Assembly: GCA_026686845.1 (NCBI GenBank)
Contig: JAIVEN010000014.1
Coordinates: 27,798,001 to 27,862,000, forward strand
Direction: 5' to 3'
Length of the DNA stretch: 64,000 nucleotides
Source of the DNA: Adenanthera pavonina
Lineage: Eukaryota > Streptophyta > Magnoliopsida > Fabales > Fabaceae
Position 1 is the first letter of the stretch. Each line of letters begins with the position of its first letter. The position numbers and the translations under genes were made by a program. Shown in pieces: positions 35,771 through 48,800 of this stretch. A model generated the notes under the pieces. It was not told the DNA's origin and did not search any database. It saw only the letters and a program-made list of their open reading frames with translations.

Positions 35771-36808
35771 CTTTGTGGCATCCACATTTCTCATTGTTGT
35801 CTTGAGTCTTGAGTTTTGAGCTTTATGTCTTGAGACTTGAGTTTTTGCCCAGGAGTGCATGGTGTCCATGAGTCCAAGCCGTTGTTGTCATTCAGCTCTT
35901 TCTTTTTATATTTTCTTGTTGCTTTCCTCTGGTCTTTGTAGGTTAATTATACTTTCTTTATGGTTTTGTCCTTCTAGTGCCTTCTCTCTACAAAGGGTTA
36001 GTTGTTCTTTCAAAAGAAATAATCTTCAAGCAAATATCTAAGTGATGATATCGTCACCAAACACTACTATAATTGCTTAATGGTAATTGTGCAAATTTGA
36101 TTATATAAAGCCTGATGCAATCCCAAACAGGCTTTGTTTATTTCAAACAGTTTAGGAATTAAGATTAGTTCCTAATCTTGGTACAATTAGGAATGCTAAG
36201 GAAAATTTGTTATTGATATTTAGTTTTTCCACTTGTTTTCACCTTTCCCTTCATTGCACTCTCCTATTTTGCTTTTCACAATTTCTTTCTAGGTCTGCAT
36301 TACCAATAATTTTTTTTTGTGTGTATATAAATCTTATAATCATGAAACTCTAATATATTATTTTGCCAAGAAAATGATAATACTGAGTTCTGTCTTCCTT
36401 TTTCCTATCAAGGATATATCTAGATCAATGTTTATTTGATCCACAGTGATGACTCAGGGAACTAACATTAAGGTGTGTTAAAGTTAAGGTAAACTTCCTG
36501 CATTTAAAATAGTTGTTTTGTAATCTCTTCCATGTGGCCACGTGATCCTCTTCTTAATATACAAATTCTAAATGAAACAATGCAACGACTTTAGTTGTTC
36601 TAGATTCTGATCCAATAGAAACACAACTGTGTAAAAGTATCAACATAATAGTAAGTGTTTTTATTATCTTTTGACTCATATCTAATTACTTGATAGAGTC
36701 AATATTGCTTTCAATATTATCTCTTGCAATGTTAGTCTCAAATTAAAAATGACATTATTAATTAGTACTATATTATCTAGTAATCTCTTCATATTTTATG
36801 TATTTCAG

Positions 36809-37353
36809 TTTGGAAACCATGATTCTTGGGGACAAAAGAATTGGAATCATGACTAGTGTGCTGGAGGAGAAAGCTACAACTTGTAACATGCTTGGTTGCT
36901 ATGCTGCTGAGCTAAAGGAAGGATTGTTTTCTTGGATTGATCAGGTTAGATTTTGTGGGCCCCTTCTTACATTAAGGTTTGCCGAAAGCTTATTGAACCT
37001 TTTTCTTAGTGATGATTTATGTGCATGTTGGTTGCAGGAACATTTGTTTCACTCCTAAAATTTTACTTCCATGAGGAGGTTAGAAAAGCAGCTATTTCAG
37101 GTATTAAACTAATTGTACATAATTTGTTCCCATTAGATATTTTTTCTTGCATGATGAAAGCTCTTTCGGAATTTGAATAATTTTCTTGTGTCCTGATATT
37201 TGACAATTCCCCTACACATTATTAGCAACGTTGGAGCTTCTGCATTCTGGAAAGTTAGCCATAGAGAAAGGGTAATCTCAAGGTCAGGATACATCCTATT
37301 TAAAGTTTTTGACAAATAGTATTATCCCAACACTGGTGGAAGCATTACATAAG
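36809..37353 (+). pseudogene. Importin-5-like pseudogene, late exons (first copy)
   Basis: Three exon remnants from the C-terminal half of an importin-5 (RanBP5/KPNB3, plant IMB3-like) nuclear import receptor, made of HEAT repeats. Exon 36809-36944 encodes LGDKRIGIMTSVLEEKAT and ADELKEG-like residues to WIDQ. Exon 37038-37100 encodes KFYFHEEVRKAAIS. Exon 37226-37353 encodes ELLHSGKLAIEKG and SIIPTLVEALHK, with a stop. AG acceptors and GT donors survive, so this is a duplicated gene copy rather than a retrocopy. Codons are intact over long stretches, but no start or earlier exons precede it. Confidence 0.85.
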
Positions 37354-37557
37354 GTAATTATAGTTCTAGTTCATCCAATCTTGGTTGTGCCAATTTGAAA
37401 TTTGTACAAGAGGCTGGTGCTGAATATATTATTAGAAGTTATTTCCCTGGGTTATTAATAAGTACTTGTCAGTCATGTCATTTGGTCTGACCTTTACTTG
37501 TGTTTTCTGATGATTTGGGCCTTTTCCTATTCATTTCTTTTTGAGAAACAAAAGTGA
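37354..37557. other. Junction between importin-5 pseudogene copies
   Basis: Intron-like sequence after the exon ending ALHK. What follows is an exon that belongs far upstream in importin-5, so the duplication breakpoint lies in this interval. No other feature seen. Confidence 0.5.
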
Positions 37558-40500
37558 AGCTTGGGTGGAAACTTGTTTGAATTACTGACCAAATTGGTTG
37601 GAACTGAGCCTAGATTCTTGAGGAGGCAGTTGGTTGATGTAGTCAGGACAATGTTGCATATTGCAGAGGCAGAATCATTGGAAGAAGGGATGAGGCATTT
37701 GGTGGTTGAGTTCATGATCACACTTGTAGAGGGCACCAGGGATGATGAGGAAGTTGCCACAGTTCATTAGCAGATTGTTTGCTTTATTGATGAAGATGCT
37801 TTTCGATATGGAGGATGATCTAGCGTGGTGTAGTGCAGAGACTAAAGATGAGGATGCTGGTGAAACAAGCAATCACAGCGTGGGCCAAGAGTGCTTGGAT
37901 AGGCTTTCTCTATCATTGGGTGGTAATACCATTGTTCCTGTAGTATTTGAAAAACTACCTGCTCACTTGGCTGCTGTAGAGTGGCAAAAATGTCATGCTA
38001 CATTGATTGTAGTGGCCCAAATAGCAGAGAACTGCACAAAGGTAGTGACAGTTCCAACATTCCTTATGTTTTGGGTTGTTTTGCATGTGTGTTATCCTGT
38101 TTGACTATTATCAATATTTCTCCCCCTGTGGCAGTCTGTTGCAACTGTAACTTTTATTCTTTTTCACTTTCTACTTATTATTGCCATCCTTTTTATGTTT
38201 TTCCTTTTTATTCCCCCACCTTCCAATTGCTGCAGGTTATGACTAAAAATTTGGAGCAAGTGGTGACGATGGTATTGCACTCCTTCCAAGATCAACATCC
38301 CCGTGTGAGGTAGGCTGCTATTAATGCAATTAGGCAATTGTCAACTGATTTGAGTCCAGATTTGCAAACTGAATACCATCAAAGTGTTGCCAGCATTTGG
38401 TTTTACCTAACTTCAGGAGTAAATAATGATGGCTTTGAAATTATGAAATAGTTGGATATTGAGTGTGGAAAATTCGAAGCAATGAACTAATTCTAGTATT
38501 TGTATGCTTGGTTTGTTTCACTTGTAATCAAAATGCCCTGTTATGGTTCAATGTGTCTCGTTCAACTCCTCTGTGCTTTGCATGCTACCACTTCACAATG
38601 TTGTGGTATTTTTTTGGTCTTAATATTACCTTTAAAGATCCCTTGGATGTTAAAGTGATGACTAACTTTCTTGTTTAAAGTATTTTGCATTTGTTTTTCT
38701 CTTCTTTTTTCTCCTAGTTAATTTGACTGTGGCTGGGATTCAAACTTGATTCAGCCCTAAACAAGACCTCCTGTACCGCTAAGCCAAAGCTTATTGGTTG
38801 AAAGTGTTTTACAAGTATACTTTGAACTTCTTTATGGTCTTTTAAGGCTATTATTGGGATTAATGTTATGTTTTGAAATTGATACTGCTCATTTAATCTC
38901 AGCAAGTCTCTCTGGGTGCTATGAAGATTTTACAGATATTAGGTGATACAAACATTAATGATGAAAGTGTTCTTTTTTTAATGTTTAGGTGATTAAATTG
39001 ATTAAAATTTGTATGTAAATACCACTTGATGTTAATTGGTTAATTTAACAAGCTAAACGGGTGCAAACTATAATATGCCACAAACTATATGATCATTCCA
39101 TTGATTACTTCATAGGAATACTATTTAGGAAGAAGGAATTACTCCAGTGGGAATTGTCTGTTATATTGAGTTTTTTAGTAGGTTTTTACAGTGTTATTTT
39201 GCTTGTGCGTATAGAGAGAGAAGAAAAAGTTTGGCGGAGTAAATTGCTTTGCTTTTAGATTTATGTATCATATTTTGTGGCCTGTGTTCTTCCTCTCAAT
39301 AGAACTCATGGTCATGGGTCAACTGATTTCTCATGTCATATAAAGCAAGGAGGCATAGGCACTGACATTGACATGAGACAGGACACTGATAGAGATCCGA
39401 TAACATGACAAAATTTGAAGTGTCACATAGTGTTTTCTCTTAGATGATGTGTCCTATATATGTTGGACATGGACATGGCACTCTATTTATGAAGTGTCTG
39501 TACATGTATGAATTTATCTTATCTTACTGTTGTTTGCACAGGCTCATTGCTGCTTCAGCAGTGCACAGTTTCAGTGAGAACTGTACTCTTGACATGTTTG
39601 GATGGAATAGTCAGCAAACTGCTGGTGCTTCTTCAGGTATTTTGACTGAAATATTATTCTTAGGAATGACTTTTCTGAATCTTCATGTGATTTTCTGTCT
39701 CCTTCCTTTAATTATATTCAGAATGCTCTGCAGAATGGAAGCAAATGGTGCAAGAGGGTGCCCTCCGGCGTTAGTGGAAGATTCTTCCCAGGTATCTTTG
39801 TATAACCTGCTTTCATCGATAGTTTGATTTCTTGTAGAGAACTTCTAACTTGATTTGTTAGGTGCCATACCTTAAATTGGTTAATGCAACTGACAAGTCT
39901 AACCGTATGCTTTGTATGAAGTCTATGGGGTGTATTAGTCTGGTTGGAATGGGGAGGAGAAGTTTAGGGATGATGCTAAGCAGGTGTCCATTTTGTTTCT
40001 TTCATTTTAAAATCCTTTATAGAAGTCTTTGAAATTGATATGTCATGAGTTTGTGGCTAAAAATTAGTTTTTTATTGATACATTTTTCAATACCACCACT
40101 TGTATGTTTACCAATATTGGGAAAAATATTTAAAATGGAAAAGTAGAAAGTTATTTGTTTCAAAAAATGAATTTAGATTGGACTCTTATCTATCCTGGAA
40201 ATAAGTTATTGCTCTGTGCGTGTATGTTAGGTTGTTATCTTAAATGATTTGAGCATCTGGGAAAATTGAATTTTGCACTTTGTATGAATTTGTAAAACAT
40301 GTTTCTTATTAGGTTATGGATGTGCTTATGTCCTTGCAAGGATCTCAAATGGAGACTGATGATCCAACAACAAGCTACATGCTTCAGATATGCATTAAAT
40401 ATTAAATTGATGTGTAGCATAGTGCCAGTCAAATTCTGCCAAGTTACAATCACTTAATTTGTTGCAGCCGTGGGCTAGACTCTGCAAGTGTCTGGGGCAA

Positions 40501-42290
40501 GATTTCCTTCATTACATGTAGTTTATCATGCCCCCATTACTTCGGTTTGCTTTTCTTAAGCCTGATGTAACCATTACATTAGCAGCTTCAGACAATGACA
40601 TTGAAGATTCTGATTATGAAAGGTTTCAGATTCATTCATTTTCTTCATAAAATTTTACTATTGTCGTTAGTGGCATGTCATAATCTATTAATTGTCCTGC
40701 TACATAATATGTTAGAATAATTTTTGTTCTTGTCTTGCATATTTTGTAAGTATTTGGCCTCAGGGTTTTTTTTTATATTTGTTGCTTTATTAGTCTTCTA
40801 ATATGGTTCACCTGTGTTCGCTTTTCTGTCAGAATCATATGTTTAGACTTAAATCCACACACTTTCCTATTACATTATCTTTTCTGCACTGGATCAAAAT
40901 GCAAATATACAGTTGATTTTACTTCATGATTACTTGACTGAAAAATTGGCAGCACAAATCAATAAAATTTCACCTCCCATCTAAGTTTTATTTTATATAT
41001 TTCCGTATGGAGACCATCACTCTAGGGAACAAAATAATTGGAATCAAGAATAGTGTCCTGGAGGAGAAAGCTACAACTTGTAACATGCTTTGTTGCTATG
41101 CTGATGAGCTAAAGGAAGAATTCTTTCCATAGATTGATCAGGTTAGATCTTGAGGGCCCCTTCTTTCATTAAGGTTTTGTTAAAGGCCCGCTGGACATTT
41201 TTTTTCCTGATGATTTATTTGCATGTTGGTTGCAAGAACTTTAGTTCCATTTGTTCTACTCCTAAAATTTTACTTCCATGATGAGGTTAGAAAAGTAGCT
41301 GTTTCAGATATTAAACTATTTGTATGTAATTTGTTGCCATTAGATATTTTTTCTTGTGCAATGAAAGCTCTTCATGGAATTTAAATAATTCTCTAATGTG
41401 TCTTGATATTTGACATTTTTATTTTGGCCACATTAAGTATTGTGCCTTTTGGTTTTGGTGCTCTTTAACAGCTAAAGCTATAAATTTGTGTATGATTTTC
41501 CTCCAATGTATTTAAAAAGCAGGCACTTTCAGGGATGTTTTCTAATGATGTTAAATATGGACCACCTAAAAAGATCCTCCAACTGCTTTTTAGTTGTAAT
41601 TATTATATTCTGTGAGTTGGATATTATTTTTTTAACCTTTTATCTACTTTTGTAATTTTAGATACTAATCTATGTAGTAACATTTCAGCTATTGTTGCTA
41701 TACAAAATGCAGTTTACAAAAACAGCAGTTATAATAACATTTTTACCTAGCAATATTTTTAATGTACCACTTATGTCTAATGTATGAGTGGTTAAGTTAT
41801 TGTTCTTTGACATTTATGTAATAATAATAATTTACCTTTTTCTGTCATTCATCCCCCCTTCCTTGGCTTTGACTATTTGCTCTCACTACATTTAAATCCA
41901 TTTGGGATGTGACCTGATCTCATGTTTCCGTAGATTTCTAGGATGCTTTTGAATGAAAGCCTGGTCAAATCCATTGTGGATGAGATAAAATAGGTGATTA
42001 GTGCAAGTTCAAGTGAAAAAACTGAGAGAGCATAGAGGGCTAAGACAGAAGACTTTTATGGTGAGCAATTAAAGAAGAAAATGCGCAAGAGGAAGAACAT
42101 TTTGATCAAGTTTGTCTTTTGATGTCATTATACTTTTCCTTATTGCATGTTTCTTGGCCATCCTTTTAATGTAATTTGTGTATTGTCCCAGGTGGATGAG
42201 ATCTGGGAACTTTGATGAAAACCTTTAAAGCCTTCCTTCTTGCATTTCTTTGATGAATTGCCATCATATTTGACACCAAGTAGGTATGTT
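37558..42290 (+). pseudogene. Importin-5-like pseudogene, second copy
   Basis: Exon remnants in normal protein order. 37558-37735: FELLTKLVGTEPRFLRRQ. 37742-38041: MMRKLPQFISRLFALLMK, GETSNHSVGQECLDRLSL, EWQKCHATLIV. 38235-38420: KNLEQVVTMVLHSFQDQHP. 39541-39637: HSFSENCT, then in another frame LDGIVSKLLVLLQ. 39722-39791: NGKQMVQEGAL in one frame. 39862-39985: VPYLKLVNATDKSNRMLC. 40315-40390: VMDVLMSLQGSQMETDDP. 40468-40621: PWARLCKCLGQDF, then KPDVTITLAASDN. 41004-41140: ITLGNKIIGIKNSVLEEK. About 41265-41308: KFYFHDEVRK. 41940-42110: SLVKSIVDEIK. 42190-42290: FLHFFDELPSYLTP. Introns with GT/AG borders survive. Stops (RAA..W to TAG, FFP., IVDEIK.) and frameshifts show the gene is dead. The exon before SLVKSIVDEIK that copy 1 retains is missing here. 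Confidence 0.9.
38685..38800 (-). mobile_element. Probable tRNA-derived SINE fragment
   Basis: On the minus strand TGGCTTAGCGG (complement of 38776-38786) fits the RNA polymerase III A box TRGCNNAGYGG exactly. GTTTGAATCCC (complement of 38735-38745) fits the B box GGTTCGANTCC with few changes. Spacing is about 40 bases, as in tRNA-derived SINEs. It lies in non-exon sequence between importin-5 exons. The outer limits are guesses, and no clear target duplication was seen. Confidence 0.55.
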
Positions 42291-42564
42291 TTTACTGAAG
42301 TTACCAACCTTATTTAATGCATTTCCATTACTATTTAATCATTTGGCTCTTTGTCCTTATCTGTACATTATCCTGCTTATCCTTAATGCTGGGATGATGC
42401 AAAGCTTGTCATTTAAACTCCTAGTCTGAGAGTATAACCAGTGTGTGGACTGGATTGCTAAAAGCATGCAAGGGGAGGGTGAGCATTGTGTTTTGTATAG
42501 ATAGTCCTTTAAGGTATCTATTACTTTTCGAAGTGGATAGGAATGGCCTACAGATTGTTCTTAC
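42291..42564. other. Non-coding sequence after the importin pseudogene
   Basis: No recognised exon or element. It may be intron remnant of the importin-5 copy. Confidence 0.4.
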
Positions 42565-42890
42565 ATTGCATTTTCCTTATTGTTTGTTTTGTCCCTTGTT
42601 CATTACAACCTAGAAAACCAGCCTATTGTGATGTATGCTTGTTTGTTTAGTCCTTTTCATTTATGCATTGCATTTGACATAGGTGGTGGAGATTTAGAAG
42701 ACAAGCTTATGGTAGTGGGGTTTGATAGGTAGAATTTGAGTGATACGTTACCCTTAAATACTTGAGAGATGATAGTTAAACACCAATTCTATGTGAGGGA
42801 ATATTCACATTATTTCATTCTTTTCAAACCATTGTACTTGTTTGCTTAGCAAGGGAGATTTACCTTTAATTGTTAGGATGTTCAATTTCT
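42565..42890 (+). repeat. Dispersed repeat, copy 2 (partner 35440-35770)
   Basis: See the partner for shared words. This copy ends TTAGGATGTTCAATTTCTTAAGCTCTTC, which runs into the first unit of the tandem array. Sequence next to it may have seeded the array. Confidence 0.75.
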
Positions 42891-45800
42891 TAAGCTCTTC
42901 ATTGTAATTTTATAGTTTTAAGGCTGATCCAAATTTGTTGGGTCATTTTGTCATCTATTTATTTGATCAATCTAGGTTCATTCATTGTGTATCTTAAATT
43001 CTCTCTAATATTAACTTCTTAAGCTCTTCATTGTAGTTTTATAGTTTTAGGGTTGATCTAAATTTGCAAGTTCATTCATTGTGCTTATTGTTAAAGACAC
43101 GAATATATGCATTATGTTTGTAGATTACTCTCGAATAAGTATTTATTCAATCTGGGTTCATTCATTGTGTACCTTTAATTCACTCTAATATCTACCTCCT
43201 AAGCTCTTCATTGTAGCTTTATAGCTTTATACTATTAAAGACACGAAAATATGCATTATATTTGTAGATTACTCTAAGTTATAGCTTTTTTTTAAGGTTT
43301 GTTCTTGCAGGAACAAATAATTTACAAATGATGCTCTGGATAACCTTCCTATCTATACAGCCAATATGTTACATTTTTAACTTGATTCTTAGTATCTACA
43401 CAGCCAATATGTTACATTTTTAACTTGATTCTTAGTATTTTCCTTCATTCACTATCTAAATTATGAAATATAATAAAACACAATTGCTTAGGGAATATAG
43501 ACGTGGGAATTGAAAATTTGGATAATATATGGAAGCTTAGCTCATCACACATCATACATATATGCTTTTAAATTACGTAATTTGTAGTACTTTTAAATTA
43601 TCTAGATTTTGAATTAAAAATTGAAACAACGCTCATACAGTATAAAATCTTGTAGAAATTATTAGAAGTTATATTATTTTTATTTGGTTCTTATTTTATG
43701 ATATGATTTTTTTTCTTTAAATTTTAGTTAGCTTTACTTTCTCTTCATGTTTGTTATATTTTTTCCTATTAAATGAATATTGAATGTTTTTCCTCAAATT
43801 CTTCTATTTCTTATATTTTCCCCTCCTTCCTCTCTTCCCTCTCCCTAATCCTCTTATTGTTAAAGATACGAAGATATGCATTATGTTTGTAGATTACTCT
43901 CTAATAAGTATTTATATGATCAATCTGGGTTCATTCATTGTGTATTTTTAACTCTCTCTAATATCAACTTTTTAAGCTCTTCATTGTAGTTTTATAGTTT
44001 TAGGGCTGATCTAAATTTGCAAGTTCCATCATAGTATTAAAGACACGAAGATATGCATCATGTTTGTAGATTACTTTAAGTTATAACTTTTTTTTAAGAC
44101 TTGTTCTTGGAGGGACAGATAACTTGCGAATGATGCTCTAGGTATCCTTCCTATCTACACGGACAATATGTTACTTTTTTACTTAATTCTTGGTATTTTC
44201 TTTCCTTTACTATCTAAATTATGAAATATAATAAAACACAATTGCCTAGGAAATGTAGATGAGGGAATTGAAAATTTGGATGATATATGGAGGTTTTGTA
44301 CATCACACATCATACATATATGCTTTTAAATTACGTAATTTGTGAAACTTTTAAATTATCTAGATTTTGAATTAAAAATTGAAATAATGCTCGTATAGTA
44401 TAAAATCTTGAAGAAATTATTAGAAGTTATATTATTTTTATTTGGTTCTTATTTTATGATATGATTTTTTTTCTTTAAATTTAAGTTAGCTTTACTTTCT
44501 CTTCAAGTTTATTATTTTTTTTCCTATTAAATGAATATTGAATATTTTCCTCGAATTCTTCTATTTCTTATATTTTCCCCTCCTTCCTCTCTTCCCTCTT
44601 CCTAATCCTCTTATTGTTAAAGACACGAAGATATGTATTATGTTTGTAGATTACTCTCTAATAAGTATTTATATGATCAATCTGGGTTCATTCATTGTGT
44701 ATTTTTAACTCTCTCTAATATCAACTTCTTAAGCTCTTCATTATAGTTTTATAGTTTTAGGGCTGATCTAAATTTGCAAGATCCATTATACTATTAAAGA
44801 CACAAAGATATGCATTATGTTTGAAGATTACACTAAGTTATAGCTTTTTTTTAAGGCTTGTTCTTGGAGGAACAAATAATTTTAAATTACGTAATTTGTA
44901 AAACTTTTAAATTATCTAGATTTTGAATTAAAAATTGAAACAATGCTCATATGGTATAAAATCTTGTACAAATTATTAGATGTGATATTATTTTTATTTG
45001 GTTCTTATTTTATGATACGATTTTTTTTCTTTGAATTATTAGAAGTTAGCTTTACTTTCTCTTCAAGTGTATTATCTTTTTCCTATTAAATGAATATTGA
45101 ATATTTTTCCTCCAATTTTTCTATTTCTTATATTTCTCCCACCTTCTTCTCTGCCCTCTCCCTAATCCTCTTATTGTTAAAGACACGAAGATATCCAATA
45201 TGTTTGTAGATTACTCTCCAATAAGTATTTATTTGATCAATCTGGGTTTATTCATTGTGTATCTTTAATTCTCTCTAATATCAACTTCTTAAACTCTTCA
45301 TTGTAGTTTTATAGTTTTAGGGCTGATCTAAATTTGCAAGATCCATTATACTATTAAAGACATGAAGATATGCATTATGTTTGTAGATTACTCTCCAATA
45401 AGTATTTATTTGATCAATCTGGGTTCATTTGTTGTGTATCTTTAATTCTCCCTAATATCAACTTCTTAAACTCTTCATTGTAGTTTTATAGTTTTAGGGC
45501 TGATCTAAATTTGCAAGTTCCATTATACTATTAAAGATATGAAGATATGCATTATATTTGTAGTTTACTCTAAGTTATAGCTTTTTTTTAAGGCTTGTTG
45601 TACGGACAGATAATTTGCGAATGATGCTTTGGGAAACCTTCCTATCTACACAGACAATATGTTACTTTTTTTACTTGATCCTTGGTATTTTCCTTCGTTC
45701 ACTATCAAAATTATGAAATATAATGAAACACCATTGCTTAGGAAATATATGTGAGGGAATTGAAAATTTGGATGATACATGGAGGCTTAGCTCATCACTC

Positions 45801-48800
45801 ATCATACATATATGCTTTTAAATTACATAATTTGCTATCCTTTTAAATTATCTAGATTTTGAATTAAAAATTGAGACAATGCTTGTATGGGATAAAATCT
45901 TGTAGAAATTATTAGATGTGATATTATTTTTATCAGGTTCTTATTCTATGATATGATTTTTTTTCTTTGAATTATTAGAAGTTAGCTTTACTTTCTCTTC
46001 AAGTGTATTATCTTTTTCCTATTAAATGAATATTGAATATTTTTCCTCCAATTCTTCTATTTCTTATATTTCTCCCACCTTCTTCTCTGCCCTCTCCCTA
46101 ATCCTCTTATTGTTAGAGACATGAAGATATGCAATATGTTTGTAGATTACTCTCCAATAAGTATTTATTTGATCAATCTGGGTTCATTTGTTGTGTATCT
46201 TTAATTCTCTCTAATATTAACTTCTTAAGCTCTTCATTGTAGTTTTATAGTTTTAGGGCTGATCTAAATTTGCAAGTTCCATTATACTAATAAAGTCATA
46301 AAGATATGATTTGCATATTACTCTCAGTTATAGCTTTTTTATAAGGCTTGTTCTCGTAAGGACAGATAATTTGCGAATGATGCTCTGGGTAACCTTCCTA
46401 TATCTACACAGACAATATGTTATCTTTTTACTTGATTCTTGGTATTTTCCTTCGTTCACAATCTAAATTATGAAATATAATAAGACACAATTACGTAGGA
46501 AATATATGTGAGGGAACTGAAAATTTTGATGATATATGGATGCTTAGCTCATCACTCATCATACATATGTACTTTTAAATTACGCAATTTGCAATGCTTT
46601 TAAATTATCTAGATTTTGAATTAAAAATTGAAGCAATGCCCGTATGGAATAAAATCTTGTAGAAATTGTTAGGTATTATATTATTTTTATTTGGCTCTTA
46701 TTTTATGATTTGTTTTTTTTTCTTTAAATTATTAGAAGTTAGCCTTACTTTCTCTTCATGTGTATTATCTTTTTCCTATTAAATGAAAATTGAATATTTT
46801 TCCTCGAATTCTTCTATTTCTTATATTTCCCCCTCCTTCTTCTCTACCCTCTCCCTAATCCTCTTATTATTAAAGACACAAAGATATGCATTATATTTGT
46901 AGATTACTCTCTAATAAGTATTTATTTGATCAATTTGTGTTCATTCATTGTGTATCTTTAATTCTTTCCAATATCAACTTTTTAATCTCTTCATTGTATT
47001 TTTATAGTTTTAGAGCTGATCTAAATTTGCAAGTTCCATTATACTATTAAAGACACGAAGATATGCATTATGTTTGTAGATTACTCTAAGTTATAGCTTT
47101 TATTTAAGGCTTGTTCTTGTAGGGATAAATAATTTGTGAATGATGCTCTAGGTAACCTTCATATCTACATAGACAATATGTTACTTTTTATACTTGATTC
47201 TTGGTATTTTCCTTCGTTCACTATCTAAATTATGAAATATAATAAAACACAATTACTTAGGTTAGGAAATATATGTGAGGGAATTGAAAATTTGGATGAT
47301 ATATGGAGGCTTAGCTCATCACTCATTATACATATATGCTTTTAAATTATGTAATTTGCAATACTTTTAAATTATCTAGATTTTGAATAAAAAATTGAAA
47401 CAATGCTCGTATGGGATAAAATCTTCTAGAAATTGTTAGATATTGTATTATTTTTATTTGGTTCTTATTTTATGATTTGTTTTTTTTCTTTAAATTATTA
47501 GAAGTTAGCCTTACTTTCTCTTCATGTGTATTATCTTTTTCCTATTAAATGAATATTGAATATTTTTCCTCGAATTCTTCTATATCTTATATTTCCCCCT
47601 CCTTCCTCTCTACCCCCTCCCTAATCCTCTTATTGTTAAAAACACGAAGATATGCATTATGTTTGTAGATTACTCTCTAATAAGTATTTATTTGATCAAT
47701 GTGGTTTCATTCACTGTGTATCTTTAATTCTCTCTAATATCAACTTCTTAAGCTCTTCATTGTAGTTTTATAGTTTTAGAGCTGATCTAAATTTGCAAGT
47801 TCCGTTATAGAATTGAAGATACGAAGATATGCATTATATTAGTAGATTACTCTAAGTTATATCTTTTTTTTTAGGCTTGTTCTTGTAGGGACAGATAATT
47901 GGCGAATGATGCTCTAGGTAACCTTCCTATCTACACAGACAATATGTTACTTTTTTACTTAATTCTTGGTGTTTCCCTTCCTTCACTATCTAAATTATGA
48001 AATATAATAAAACACAATTGATTAGGGAATATATATGAGGGAATTGAAAATTTAGATGATATATAGAGGTTTAGCACATCACACATCATACATATATGCT
48101 TTTAAATTAAATAATTTGTGAAACTTTTAAATTATCTAGATTTTGAATTAAAAATTGAAACAATGCTCATATGGTATAAAATCTTGTAGAAATTATTAGA
48201 AGTTATGTTATTTTTATTTGGTTCTTATTTTATGATATGATTTTTTTTTTAAATTTATGTTAGCTTTACTTTATATTCAAGTTTATTATTTTTTTCCTAT
48301 TAAATGAAAATTGAATATTTTCCATGAATTCTTCTATTTCTTATATTTCCACCTCGTTCCCCTCTACCTTCTCCCTAATCCTCTTATTATTAAAGACACG
48401 AAGATATGCGTTATGTTTGTAGATTACTCTCTAAAAAGTATTTATTTGATCAATCTGGGTTTATGCATTGTGTATCTTTAATTCTCTCTAATGTCAACTT
48501 CTTAAGCTCTTCATTGTAGTTTTATAGTCTTAGGGCTGATCTAAATTTTCTAGTTTCATTATACTATTAAAGACACAAAGATATGCATTAAGTTTGTAAA
48601 TTACTCAAAGTTATAGCATTTTTTTAAGGCTTGTTCTTGGAGGGATAGATATTTGGCGAATGATGCTCTGGGTAACCTTCCTATCTGCAAAGATAGTATG
48701 TACCTTTTTTTACTTAATTATTGGTATTTTCCATCCTTCAGTATCAAAATTGACAATTGCTTAGGGAATACGTATGAGGGAATTGAAAATTTGGATGATA

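Noticed and set aside
37675..37872. Minus-strand frames across the importin exons
   Set aside because: Shadows of the plus-strand exons, which match importin-5 over long stretches.
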